This document shows positions 1 through 9,467 of a stretch of DNA of 64,000 nucleotides, one piece after another; position 1 is the stretch's first letter, and each line of letters starts with the position of its first letter. The stretch spans positions 3,504,251 through 3,568,250 of the forward strand of contig OX637351.1 in NCBI GenBank assembly GCA_951799405.1, read 5' to 3'. The DNA is from Agapetus fuscipes (taxonomy: Eukaryota > Arthropoda > Insecta > Trichoptera > Glossosomatidae). Position numbers and translations under genes: made by a program. The notes under the pieces were generated by a model. It had not been told where the DNA came from. It saw only the letters and a program-made list of their open reading frames with translations, and did no database searches.

Positions 1-203
1 CTTGACAGTTCTTTATTGATTTTTATTGTATTTTTTTATTTTAAAAACCTTTATGCAAATCTTACAACAATTAAATTTAACTTACTCACGAAATCCTTTC
101 TTTTGTATGAAAAAATATAAGGATTTTGGATTTTATAACTACCTATATCGAATGATTTTGCTGTTGTCTTTTTAAACGTAGAGACTATGGAAGGTCAAGT
201 GAG
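1..203. other. AT-rich spacer, no gene seen
   Basis: AT-rich DNA without a convincing reading frame or a repeat that I recognise. Confidence 0.5.
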
Positions 204-210
204 ACTTGAA

Positions 211-512
211 CCGGTCCGTTGTCCAGTGGCAACACTTCGGACTCGTAAATGGAAGGTTTTGGATTCGAATCCCGGCGGAGCACAAAAATATACCATTTAT
301 ATTTCGAATGTGCTCTTCGCTGAGTTGAAAAACTCATAAACCTTTACCAAAGACCGGTCACTGAAAGGTCCATCCAACCTTACAACAACTGGGTCTTGCT
401 TGAGAATTTGGCGCTTTCTACAGCGACGACCAAGCTCGCAGAGGGCTCTTGAAGTGTGATACACACAAAAACAGCGCTCACCAAATAAATCATCCTAATA
501 TTATTATTATAT
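211..512 (+). repeat. SINE-2 monomer (tRNA-headed SINE, ATT tail)
   Basis: The head is tRNA-like: an A-box-like stretch (TCCAGTGGC) and a B-box-like stretch (GATTCGAATCCC) lie about 45 bp apart. A body follows that recurs about ten times in the window, and the copy ends in ATT repeats. This is the most complete SINE-2 monomer here. Its last part (about 437-480) resembles the 3' end of the L2-like LINE at 45.9 kb. Confidence 0.85.
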
Positions 513-936
513 TAAGTATGCATCGTGAGTATTAAACATTACCTAAATACGTACTCAACCATTATATAATATCCAGCTTCCATTTTACGTGCAGAATCTT
601 TAAAAAAAAAAAGAAATTATCTTTTGAAATTCGTAAAGCCCATAAACTTATTTTTAATGGTATAAAAATGTAATTTGGTTAAGAGCTCGTTCAACATTTG
701 AATTGAAATTTTTTGAGCCGCCACTGGATATGCGTCTTAAATGAATTTAGCACAGACGGCGCTTCAATACTCGAATGTTTTGATGAACGAGTAAGTATAG
801 TATGAATGTTGATTCAAAACACTTTAAAAAGTTGGATTTTATTTTTATTTTGTTAGGAAAAATACAATTCATTAATGTGATTTAGTCTTTTATTTTCATT
901 AATTATTATTAAAAATAATTTTCACAATTATAATTT

Positions 937-1244
937 ATGACCTCTGATTACCAAAGGGTTAAAGTTAACGTCAAGGGGGATCGAACCAGCATATTTATAA
1001 TAAATCAGTACGCACAAGATTTAAGGAACATTCCAGAGCACTCAGAGGCTTATCTGCATACTCTGAGATGGCAGACCATTGCATTGATAAAGACCATACT
1101 TTCGATATTACCAATGTAGAGGTAATGCACTCTGAGTGTGAGGTGAGGAGACTGATGGCTCTGGAAGCATTGGAAATCTACAAAAATAAAAATAAAGACT
1201 TAGTGAATGTGCAGATTCCCTATGTTTCACCAATATTGCAATAA
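937..1244 (+). pseudogene. Penelope-like element ORF remnant (GIY-YIG end), frameshifted
   Basis: Two short overlapping reading frames (937-1119, and from about 1068 to a TAA at 1242-1244) together look like the C-terminal end of a Penelope-like retroelement ORF. The second frame has an HCIDKDHTFD stretch followed by an Arg/Glu-rich helix, as at the end of the GIY-YIG endonuclease of these elements. The two frames are out of phase, so a frameshift separates them, and everything upstream (reverse transcriptase) is missing. A hammerhead-like motif lies about 215 bp downstream, which fits Penelope architecture. The family call rests on pattern recognition of a short segment. Confidence 0.5.
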
Positions 1245-1457
1245 CTTGTTTTTTATTTGTTATTATTATTCTTTTTATTTAACTAACACATTTTATTTTT
1301 ATTGTATTAAAAAAAATTATTTCATTATACCTAACAATAATGCATTTTTGAATCTTACATTTGTGTTTAAATTATTTTTTTTATCTATGAATTTTATTTT
1401 TGTTTTGGAAAAAAAATGTTTTAATAATTATTTTATAAAATATATTTGTAACTATTC

Positions 1458-1497
1458 TGCTCCCGAAGATGCCTCATTAGGCGAAAATATTCGAGCA
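1458..1497 (+). ncRNA. Hammerhead ribozyme-like motif (degenerate)
   Basis: Stem I is TGCTC (1458-1462) with GAGCA (1493-1497). The first core box reads CCGAAGA where CTGANGA is expected, so U4 is changed to C. Stem II is GCC/GGC (1471-1473, 1480-1482). The second core box GAAA is at 1483-1486. Stem III is a 3-bp self-complementary AAT/ATT, and H17 is C at 1492. There is one extra T between the first box and stem II, as in the other copies. Probably inactive because of the U4 change. Confidence 0.5.
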
Positions 1498-1510
1498 AAA
1501 AAGAAGTAAA

Positions 1511-2830
1511 TAAGTGAATTAAAACTTTGTTTCCATTTAATTTTTTTAAATAATTTTATATTTATAATATTTTTTTATGATTTACATACGACATCTAGGT
1601 AATTAAAAGAACTCATTGAGTAATATCATAGAGGAGCAGAAACTAACTTACTGCATTGATACATACTATAGCCCACATTTGTCTCAGTCCTGTCAAACGT
1701 TGCAGTGGTGTCATACGAAAAAATGGCCTTTTTTACAAAATCGTCCACATGCCATAATGTCTTAAAATAATGCCTTTTTCCTTTAAAATTCATCAATTTA
1801 AGCGATCACAATATTTATAACGCGTGTTATCTGTCAACTAGCAGCCATTATTATTTGCAATAGCCCCAACTGTCTAGGAACATTTTTACATTCGCCCGAG
1901 TTTTTTTGTACACATGGAAATGCAACTGTAAAGATCTTTGTTCTCTTTCTTACTAAAGTTAATTTTCGTAAGTTAATTGAAACATATGTATATTTGCGTT
2001 AAAATGAATTTGATAACGCCAAGTTCGGCTTTATCATGTGATGCGTGGGGAGGGTTTATAAACCGTGCTGGTTCTCAATATACCGCGTTCGAGCAAACTG
2101 CCCAAACAATCTGCCAAGGCAGCTAACCATGAAGAGCAAGGGATGGGAATCACGGAATTAATTCAGGACTCACCTAGATCTCAATGGTTGGTTTCTTCGC
2201 GGAGCACTTCTCGCATTTTTCGTATTTTTTCCTTCTATCGCGCGCGATGAATACTGCGATGGTGACAAGTCTGTGCACTACCGCGTTTGAACAAGTACTG
2301 AATCTGGAGACTGGTGATTGGGTTAATTGGATAGGTCAGATTATAGGTACAAGGACAAAGGAGTTTATGGCCAGCTACCCATAACAAACCTACCTAACAA
2401 TCCGCCCAAACAAAATTTCTAGACAAAGATATCGTAAGTCAATAAAATAACTTCTTAATTGTTTTCTGATTACTCTTACGATCATTCATTTTGCGTACGT
2501 CTTATGTAGAGGCATTACTGTACCGCCAAATTACCCGCAAATAATGATTGCAATAATCGTCGGCAGAGGCGCTAACTCCCCCATAACGGATGTCTTCCCT
2601 TAATTCACCCCAATGGTAATTATACCCATCTCCTTACAGCGTAACGCTAGCAGTAAAACAACGCCTTAATAACATCGTTACGGAGCGTATTGATGAGCTA
2701 TTTTTGGAGAAACATTTGTATCCAAATTGCTTAAAATAATATTATGCTGTTACAGATTTTCATTTAATTTAAATTTTGCAAAAGAAAAAAAACTTGTTTT
2801 TTAAAGTTACGCAACTACGCAACTAAGCTA
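1511..2830. other. Unassigned spacer, no gene seen
   Basis: Mixed-composition DNA with only short reading frames that lack recognisable domains. The stretch 1990-2400 has a higher GC content than its surroundings but no frame that I can defend. Confidence 0.4.
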
Positions 2831-2833
2831 AAC

Positions 2834-3112
2834 ATGTAGTGGAATTTCTTGCCGCGTTATCTCCGAAGGGGTCGCATGTGGCGAGTTGAACCTATTTATT
2901 TTTAGAGGTAAGGGAGCCGGCATTACGCCAGCCACTTTAGTTGAAGTGGGGGCTTCCCAGCTCCCAATAGGGCTGGTACTCATTTCTTGTAAAGGCTGAG
3001 TAAACCTTGCCGGTATTTTATTTTGGGGTTTGAAATAAACACCGAAATGGGAAATCATTTCTGACATCCTCGGCGGGATTCGAACCCGAGCTAGCGGCAT
3101 GGAATGCAAGCA
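2834..3112 (-). repeat. SINE-1 copy
   Basis: Read on the minus strand it carries the SINE-1 B box (GGTTCGAATCCC type, here followed by GCCGAGGATGTC), the conserved body and the 3' end near TAACGCGGCAAG. The tRNA A-box end is truncated. Confidence 0.85.
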
Positions 3113-3149
3113 AAGTATTTTTTGTATATAATTTATATTTTTTTTGTTC

Positions 3150-3398
3150 TTCTTGACTGATAGGTTGACCCCCGAGGCTGACCCCCCGTGCTGTAAAAAA
3201 ATTGGTTCACTTTTTTAAATGCCAACCCGGTTTCAGGGAAAGGAGTTGCAAGGTTTATGTTCATGTGAGGTTTTGTTTATCTGTATGCACACATGCAGAA
3301 TGTGAAAGTGCGAACCGACATGTGCCTTTTTCTGTGAGCATGCATTTATTATGTGCCTTGAATGTTGACATATCTTTGCAGCTTAGATTATAGAAAGA
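3150..3398 (+). repeat. LINE-A 3'-end element
   Basis: A copy of the roughly 260-bp unit that begins near TTCCTTGACTTATAGG and ends near TTGCAACTTAGATTA. The same unit forms the 3' UTR of the LINE-A copies (see 39.0-39.6 kb). This copy is diverged. Confidence 0.85.
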
Positions 3399-3799
3399 CA
3401 TATTTTAAGATTTTTAAAATTAGGTTTTCCAAAACAGTCTATCCATTTGAAACAAAAAAAAAACTCAGCGCATTGAATAATGTTTCTTAATATCTTTATT
3501 TTAATTTTAAATATGGTGTATTTTAATTCAAAATGCCGACAATATAAAAGCTCTTTCATTATAGACTTTAAATAACCTGCCACATTTTTAGTTTAAATAA
3601 ATTATGTAAAGCATGCTTTATTATTAATTAATTACTTTCATTTTTAAATTAGAAAACGCTTACAAAGCACTCGAAGGCAAAGAATAAAGGTAGGTTAAGA
3701 ATTATGGAAAAATGACAAATTCAAAGCCATAAACCTGAACTTTCAATACGAGTTTTTGTTTTAGCTTTGTACCTAATAATTGAAAATTATAAGAAACAC
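3399..3799. other. AT-rich spacer, no gene seen
   Basis: No supported gene and no recognised repeat. Confidence 0.5.
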
Positions 3800-4107
3800 A
3801 GTCTTCTTCTTCTTCGTGTCATCTTCACACCGTATTGGCCCAGTAACGAGCAATGTATACAGCTCTTTGGTTTCCCGCAAAGAGATCATCCATGGAGCAG
3901 CTTGTCGGACAGGAGGGACAACACCGCAGGTGCTCCATAGTTTGCTGAGCTCCACACTCACATAGTGTAGAGTCCTCCCGTCCCAGTAATCCCCAGGTCA
4001 ACATGTTGGCCCGGGCTCTTCCAACATTGGTCCTCAATCTGTTCATAGATTTCCACACGGGCCACTCGAGGTTCTTTCCTTGAGGTAGGCTCTCTGCAGG
4101 CTGCACA
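3800..4107 (-). pseudogene. LINE ORF2 C-terminal fragment with GAA-repeat tail
   Basis: The minus-strand frame encodes a C-terminal LINE signature: NRLRTNVGRARANMLTWGL, then a Cys/His cluster (CECGAQQTMEHLRCC, CPSC) and an ARYWANTV-like end. This arrangement is typical of the end of non-LTR retrotransposon ORF2 proteins. The 3' side runs into GAA repeats (about 3803-3818). The copy is strongly 5'-truncated. Confidence 0.75.
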
Positions 4108-4129
4108 AAGCTCTCATTCGCAATCTCAA

Positions 4130-4582
4130 AAGCATAGATGGATGTCGTGGTAGAGGAAGACCGAGAAAGGTAGAAAGAAATGGCGGTTGATCTATAATTC
4201 TAGCGGCTAGGGCTAGGGTTTCTCAAAATTTTAATTTTTTTTGTAAATTTGATTTGAATGTTTATCCATTTGTTTATGTCTAAAACACTATTTGTTGTAT
4301 ATATTCCTTGACTTATAGGTTGGCATGCGGCTGATCATTGAAGTGAACCATTTTCTACAGCATGGGTATGTTGTAGAAAATGGTTCTGACTTTGCCAATG
4401 TCAGGAGTTGCAGGGTGTATGTCCATTTGAGACTTGGTTTCTTTATTGTAGGTTCACATGCGGCATGCGCCAGCGCGAACTTGTACGTGTCTGCTTGTGG
4501 ATATGTATGTAATATGAATCCCCAATGTTACATATCTTTGCAACTTAGATTAGATTCGATTAGTTTAGATTAGATTAGACAG
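4130..4582 (+). mobile_element. LINE-A, 5'-truncated 3' end
   Basis: It starts in the degraded end of ORF2 (a GRGRPRK-like stretch near 4150), passes through a 3' UTR and enters the 3'-end unit at about 4308. It ends in GATTA repeats. At 4345-4386 a small inverted duplication of the unit forms a perfect 15-bp-arm hairpin. Confidence 0.8.
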
Positions 4583-4939
4583 ATCGAAATACATATCTAC
4601 ATCAAGGAGATGAAGACGCAGGCTGAATTTTCCCCTTTTGCACTTTGACTCTAATTTTTGGGGTCTGAATTTTTAATGTCCCTGAAATAAATTATAATTT
4701 TGTACCCTCCTAGGACTAATGGCGCTTCGAAACTTTCCTGACCATTTTTCATTTAAATAAATGCGGCTTTTTAGCAGTAAAAGGTTTTCAGTTTTTTTTT
4801 TATAATAAAAGGGGAACAATTAGAAAAGTGAAAAAAAAAAAACAATTTAATGGTAGTTTTAACATTTTGTCTTTGTACAGAAATAAGCCACAAAATTAAT
4901 TTATTCTTACAATGAGAATAACAACTATCTCATTGATCC
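4583..4939. other. Spacer, no gene seen
   Basis: AT-rich DNA without a recognised feature. Confidence 0.5.
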
Positions 4940-4943
4940 TCAA

Positions 4944-5182
4944 CTTACAGGTTGGTATGCGGCTGACCAAACATGCTGTAGAAAATGGTTCATTTTGCCA
5001 ATGTCACCGCTGTTTCAGGGAAGGTCGGCAGGAGTGGCAGGGTGTATGTCCGTTTGAGATTAGGTTTTTATGATGTAGGTTCACATGCGGCATGCGCAAG
5101 CGCGAACTTGTATGTGTCTGAGAATGCATGTAATGTGGATCCCAAATGTTTCATATACCTTCCATTCGCTATTCTTGCATAA
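4944..5182 (+). repeat. LINE-A 3'-end element
   Basis: It matches the unit from GGTTGGTATGCGG to its last third. The distal end is lost, and no GATTA tail is present. Confidence 0.8.
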
Positions 5183-5892
5183 TCCAGATCATTCAATCTC
5201 TCGCTCATACAAGACCACCGCCGTTGTATGTACCTTACTACTACCATCATACTAGAGACATATTGTTATCACACTAGAGTACATGTATGTATATTAGAAC
5301 ATGTATGTATATTAGACGTATGGATGCGTAGAATAATGTATCTGTGTATTACAATGTTATATGTATTGTGACGTTTTTTTGTCTCACTGTCAGTCCTGTA
5401 CATATTTGTGAAATAAATGAATGTTCACAGTCAAAAATACACGTAATCACGACGGTTTCCTGGAAACTGATTACAGCAATGCCTGTATGAAGATGACGCC
5501 CCATGGCGCACTCTTCTTTAATACATAAAAACGGCATTCATGGCTTAAGACAAATACACCAAGGTTACAACACCCGTTTTTTTATGTATTAAATTAGGTA
5601 AAATATCCAACTTAGTAATCTAGTACACTTTTATGTGCCCTTCAATACTTTATTTCATATTTTTATGAAGCCGTAAAGGTGCTTAGCCGAGATTTCTGGG
5701 AATATTTTTTAATTAATCCGAAGCAAAAAGCGCTAAGTAGAATTCCGCGAAGTCAATCCATTGAAAATTTGAACGTCGAGCTTTTGGGTAGGTATACTGA
5801 TGAGGGGATGAATATTTTGAATACGGGTATCCCAGCATTTCACAGGGTTATTTACAATACATTGGATCCATATCTTATCCATGGATCTTTAA
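5183..5892. other. Spacer with one unrecognised short frame
   Basis: A reading frame at 5679-6065 (+) encodes 128 residues, but its second half runs through an antisense LINE-A 3'-end copy. Only residues 1-70 come from unique DNA and they match no family that I recognise. I see no other gene here. Confidence 0.3.
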
Positions 5893-6067
5893 TCTATAAT
5901 CTAAATTGCAAAGATAAATACATAAACATTCAAAACTCGTATCAAATTCATGCCCACAAACAGACACGTGTAAGTTCACGCTTACAATTACTGAATGTGT
6001 ACTTACAAATTAAAACCAAACCTCAAATGAACATAAACCGTGCAAATTTTACCGACCTTCCCTGAAA
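5893..6067 (-). repeat. LINE-A 3'-end element, partial
   Basis: Antisense copy from the GATTA-like tail (ATCTATAATCTAAATTGC) to the CCCTGAAAC block. The 5' third of the unit is missing. Confidence 0.8.
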
Positions 6068-6117
6068 CTAGCCATCTCATGCGGAATTTTGGCTGGATAC
6101 TCGTAAAATTAGATTAC

Positions 6118-6302
6118 TGTCCCCTTAGTACAAGTTGCAAAACTTGAGTAAAGTAAAGTTTACGGAAAGTATTAAAGAGTGATTTTTCTCAAAATCTGCC
6201 GTTTTTGTTTCTTACACTTTATGGTCTTAGCAAAAGAGAGAAGAAAATCAAGTTCAAACAAACACTCAAATTTTGCAACTCGTACTCAGGGTACAGTATA
6301 CA
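6118..6302. mobile_element. Foldback MITE-1 copy (shortened)
   Basis: It shares the ends CCCTTAGTACRAGTTGC and GCAACTCGTACTCAGGGTAC and the internal AATCTGCCGTTTTTGTTTC block with the copies at 8.26 and 20.39 kb. Most of its right arm is deleted. Confidence 0.75.
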
Positions 6303-6324
6303 GCGAATATTATTAAAGTATGTA

Positions 6325-6506
6325 ACCCCTGTTTCAGGGAATTTCGGCAAGAGTTGCAGGGCTTATGTTCATTTGAGGTTTGGATTTTATTTGTAAGTAC
6401 ACAATCAGCATTTGTGAAAATCAGCAGCGAACTACACGTGTTTGTTTGTGGGCATACATCTGAGAGCTTTGAATGAATATATCCTTGCAACTTTGATTAT
6501 AGATTA
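6325..6506 (+). repeat. LINE-A 3'-end element, partial
   Basis: Starts at ACCCCTGTTTCAGGGAA inside the unit and ends at the ACTTTGATTATAGATTA tail. It abuts the MITE-1 copy. Confidence 0.8.
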
Positions 6507-7032
6507 TGTAAGAAGAAAGGCGTGCACGAACGGTTGAATTTTCCGATCAGCTGCTCAAACGCCGCCATGTTGGATCGCTGAGTTATCAAATGATGAGAAC
6601 AATCGACGCTGTTGAGACTGCATACGGACTGGAAGTCTCATCAATCAAGACCTCTCAATCCAAGATGGCCGCAAGTGAACAACTAATTAGTCTTTATACA
6701 AATATTATCTACCGATATTCGATAGGTAAAAATTACCGTGGTGATGAGACTTACAGCCAAGGGTTGATAACCAAATTACTAATAACCGGTATTACCCAAA
6801 GCAGTTCCATCCCTCACAGACACCAAGTGCCATTGATTATATTATTTTTTTCATTAATCCATTCTACAATCGTGAATTCGAGTAATTTTGAATTTGACCT
6901 CTTCTCACTGGCAATAAAAGAACTGATTGAATATTTCAAAAGGAATTTGAACGATGGAAAAAAACAAAATTAAGCCCTTTTTCTGTTTGTCTCTGCAAAT
7001 ATTTTGTCCACCTTGAATCTTTTAAAAAAAAA
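6507..7032. other. Spacer with an unrecognised frame
   Basis: A 127-codon frame (6590-6973, +) shows no domain that I recognise and could be chance. No other feature is seen. Confidence 0.35.
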
Positions 7033-7129
7033 ATGGTCGATGGCTCAGTTGGTGAAATTCTTGTGTTCCATGCCTGAGGCCTATGATTCGAACCCCACCG
7101 AGAGTGTAAGAAATGCTTTCTCGTTTCGG
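7033..7129 (+). repeat. SINE-1 head fragment fused to a LINE-A 3' unit
   Basis: The tRNA-like head (A box TGGCTCAGTTGG, B box GATTCGAACCCC) plus the first part of the SINE-1 body. It stops at TTTCGG and runs directly into TTCCTTGACTTATAGG of the next element. Confidence 0.75.
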
Positions 7130-7192
7130 TTCCTTGACTTATAGGTTGGTATGCGGCTGACCACCCATGTTGTAAAAAGTGGTTCACTTTGC
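7129..7192 (+). repeat. LINE-A 3'-end element, 5' portion only
   Basis: Only the first 64 bp of the unit are present. It ends where a PLE tail with a hammerhead motif begins. Confidence 0.75.
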
Positions 7193-7441
7193 ACTAGATG
7201 AACTAGAGTTCATCCTCAGTCGTCGTGTAGAGAGGATGTTCTCCTGAAGACGTCGGTTTCGTCGCTGACGAAACGTCGAGAATGATGTAAGTTCTCTCTA
7301 AACGGTTTGTTAATATCCGATTTAAATTAAGTTTTGAAATTTGTCCAAAAAATTAATATAATTATCAAAATGTCAAACGACCGTAATTCTAACTTAAACC
7401 TAACCAAGTTGATAATAGTTAATAATTAATAGTTAAAATAA
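7193..7441 (+). mobile_element. Penelope-like tail region with hammerhead motif
   Basis: It contains the best hammerhead motif of the window, followed by a recurring stretch (GTAAGTTCT, TAATATCCGA and ACGACCGTAATTC blocks). The same stretch is found at 22.6, 27.8 and 42.1 kb, so these are dispersed copies of one element's terminal region. The Penelope assignment is inferred from the hammerhead and from the PLE remnant at 0.9 kb. Confidence 0.5.
7238..7283 (+). ncRNA. Hammerhead ribozyme motif with minimal stem III
   Basis: Stem I is GTTCTC (7238-7243) with GAGAAT (7278-7283), five Watson-Crick pairs and one G-U. Core box 1 CTGAAGA is at 7244-7250, followed by one extra C. Stem II is GTCGG (7252-7256) with CTGAC (7265-7269), loop of eight. 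Core box 2 GAAA is at 7270-7273. Stem III is a 2-bp self-complementary AC/GT and H17 is C at 7277, giving predicted cleavage between 7277 and 7278. Such very short palindromic stem III types are known from Penelope-like elements, where ribozymes may act as dimers. Confidence 0.7.
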
Positions 7442-7684
7442 ATAGGTTGGTATGAGGCTGACCACCCGTGCTGTAAAAATCGGTTCACTTTTGCCAATGC
7501 CACCCCGGTTCAGGGAACGGCGGCAGGAGTTGCAAGGTTTATGTTCATGTGAGGTTTTGTTTATTTGTATGCACACATGCAGAATGTGTAGGCGCGAATC
7601 TACATGTGCCTGTCTGTAGGCATGCGTTTCATATGAGCCTTAAATGTTAACATAATATCTTTGCAGCTTAGATTATAGATTATA
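7442..7684 (+). repeat. LINE-A 3'-end element
   Basis: A full-length diverged copy from ATAGGTTGGTATGAGG to AGCTTAGATTATAGATTA. It belongs to the same diverged subtype as the 3.15 kb copy. Confidence 0.85.
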
Positions 7685-8255
7685 GATAAACAAATAGTTA
7701 TGTAAATGAAAATTAAATATTAAAGCTCTCGCCCTCAAGGCACACAAGCATTCGCTTTCGCCTGAGGTTTAGATTAGATTCTAATAACAACGTTAAAAAA
7801 AAAATGAAAATAAATAATGTAATCTATTTTTAAATTCAATAAATAAAAAATAAAAATTAATAAGTGCTGATGACTTTAGACTCGAAAGACAGCTTTTACA
7901 AAACAGTTTATCAATATATGGACTGGAATCCTTTACGGCCAATTTATCCAGAGCAGCATTAAATATTTTGTACGCATATAAAGGCATCTTTTACATAATT
8001 TATGCGTTAGACAGTTTTACGATTCGCCGGTCCAAAGAGGACACAAAAGCGCTGTGCGGTCAAATTCTTGTACGATGGGTTTGCCTTGAATAACGAGCAA
8101 TGAGATAAAGTGAGGTTTTTGGTCTATAACATACTGTTGCGAACTTGAAATACGTGCGTTTATGATAACACACACTGAAAACACGTAATACAGAAACATC
8201 TAGGAGTATTCGTGCCTTGGAATGACATTCCAGTGATTGTGTGTGCGTTAATGTT
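7685..8255. other. Spacer, no gene seen
   Basis: AT-rich DNA without a defensible reading frame. Confidence 0.5.
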
Positions 8256-8505
8256 CTGTACCCTGAGTACGAGTTGCAAAACTTGAGTAAAGAAAAGTTT
8301 ACGGAAAGTATTAAAGAGTGGCTTTCCCCAAAATCTGCCGTTTTTGTTTGTTTGAACTTGATTTTCTTCATCACTGTAACTCTTTTGCTAAGACCAGAAA
8401 GTGTAAGAAACAAAAACGGCAGATTTTGGGGAAAATCACTCTTTAATACTTTCCGTAAACTTTACTTTACTCACGTTTTACAACTCGTACTAAGGGTACT
8501 GGTGG
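8256..8505. mobile_element. Foldback MITE-1 (most complete copy)
   Basis: The outer ends are TGTACCCTGAGTACGAG and its near inverse CTCGTACTAAGGGTAC. Inverted arms of about 100 bp surround a short centre, so the element would fold into a long hairpin. No coding capacity. Related copies lie at 6.12 and 20.39 kb. Confidence 0.85.
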
Positions 8506-9065
8506 TGGAATAATCCAGGAATTGCGAGAAATACCTCTCCTGTTTACTATATAAGAGGTCAAAATCGTAGGAAAGCATAAGTCGCAAGAAAGCACTTGAG
8601 TAACACATATAACCAGTGACTGTTAAGTGGTGAAATTAATTGTAAATTGTGAAAAAAAAATCTTAAAAAAAAAAATAAAGTCTGCCGTTTTAATTAAAAA
8701 TAAAATCCAGCAAAAAACGTAACAATACTAAATACAAACAAAAATTGGGAGGGTTAACCATTGAATGACTAGAAAAATTAGAAATAAAAAAAGTTTGTTG
8801 TTGGTCATATTTCGATCTATTTTTTTTTAGCCTTTTTCAATTTTAAAACAAAACTTTCATAAAGGGGAAATGTGAGTCGCAACGAAAACGAGAAAGGAAT
8901 GGCTTGATCAAATTGGTGAAATTGTGAACCTGTGAGATATAACAATTTTTTTCTTTGTTAGGGGCTTCAAAGAATCGAAGGCTATTTTTTTCTTCATGAA
9001 ACGAAAATCGGAGGTTTTCAAAAACCTTGGCGAGCCGCGACCAGTGGGTCTAAACTTAACAATTT
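8506..9065. other. Spacer, no gene seen
   Basis: AT-rich, with several A runs. No gene is supported. Confidence 0.5.
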
Positions 9066-9117
9066 GTTTACAGTATGGGTGGTTAGAGTCATACCAACCT
9101 ATAAGTCAAGGAATATT
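9066..9117 (-). repeat. LINE-A 3'-end element fragment
   Basis: Antisense first 50 bp of the unit (TACCAACCTATAAGTCAAGG). Confidence 0.75.
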
Positions 9118-9185
9118 ATCTTAAAACTGCTGTTTGTTTTGCGTTGGCTGCCAAACTTGCAGATGGCTCTTGACGTGTGTGTCTG

Positions 9186-9222
9186 CATAATGTCTGAATC
9201 TTAATTAGATTCAGACATTATG
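9186..9222. repeat. Perfect 16-bp-arm palindrome
   Basis: Arms CATAATGTCTGAATCT (9186-9201) and its exact reverse complement (9207-9222) flank a 5-base centre. Confidence 0.9.
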
Positions 9223-9467
9223 AGCCCTCTTTGCGCTCATTGTTTTTCGTATTATTACTTTTTAAATTCTTTGTTGGCCCGACTAGAAGTTTATCACCGG
9301 CCGGATCAAGTCCATGGACCAATCCCGCAAATATGGCAAGTTGTGACTCAACGATGGCGTTGACTAAAAATGTACAGAATTTAAAAAGAACACCTCTAGT
9401 GAGCGTTTTACTTTCATATATCTTTAGTTAAACGCTATGCTTGAATGTGCTGTTTTATGCTTGGTAT

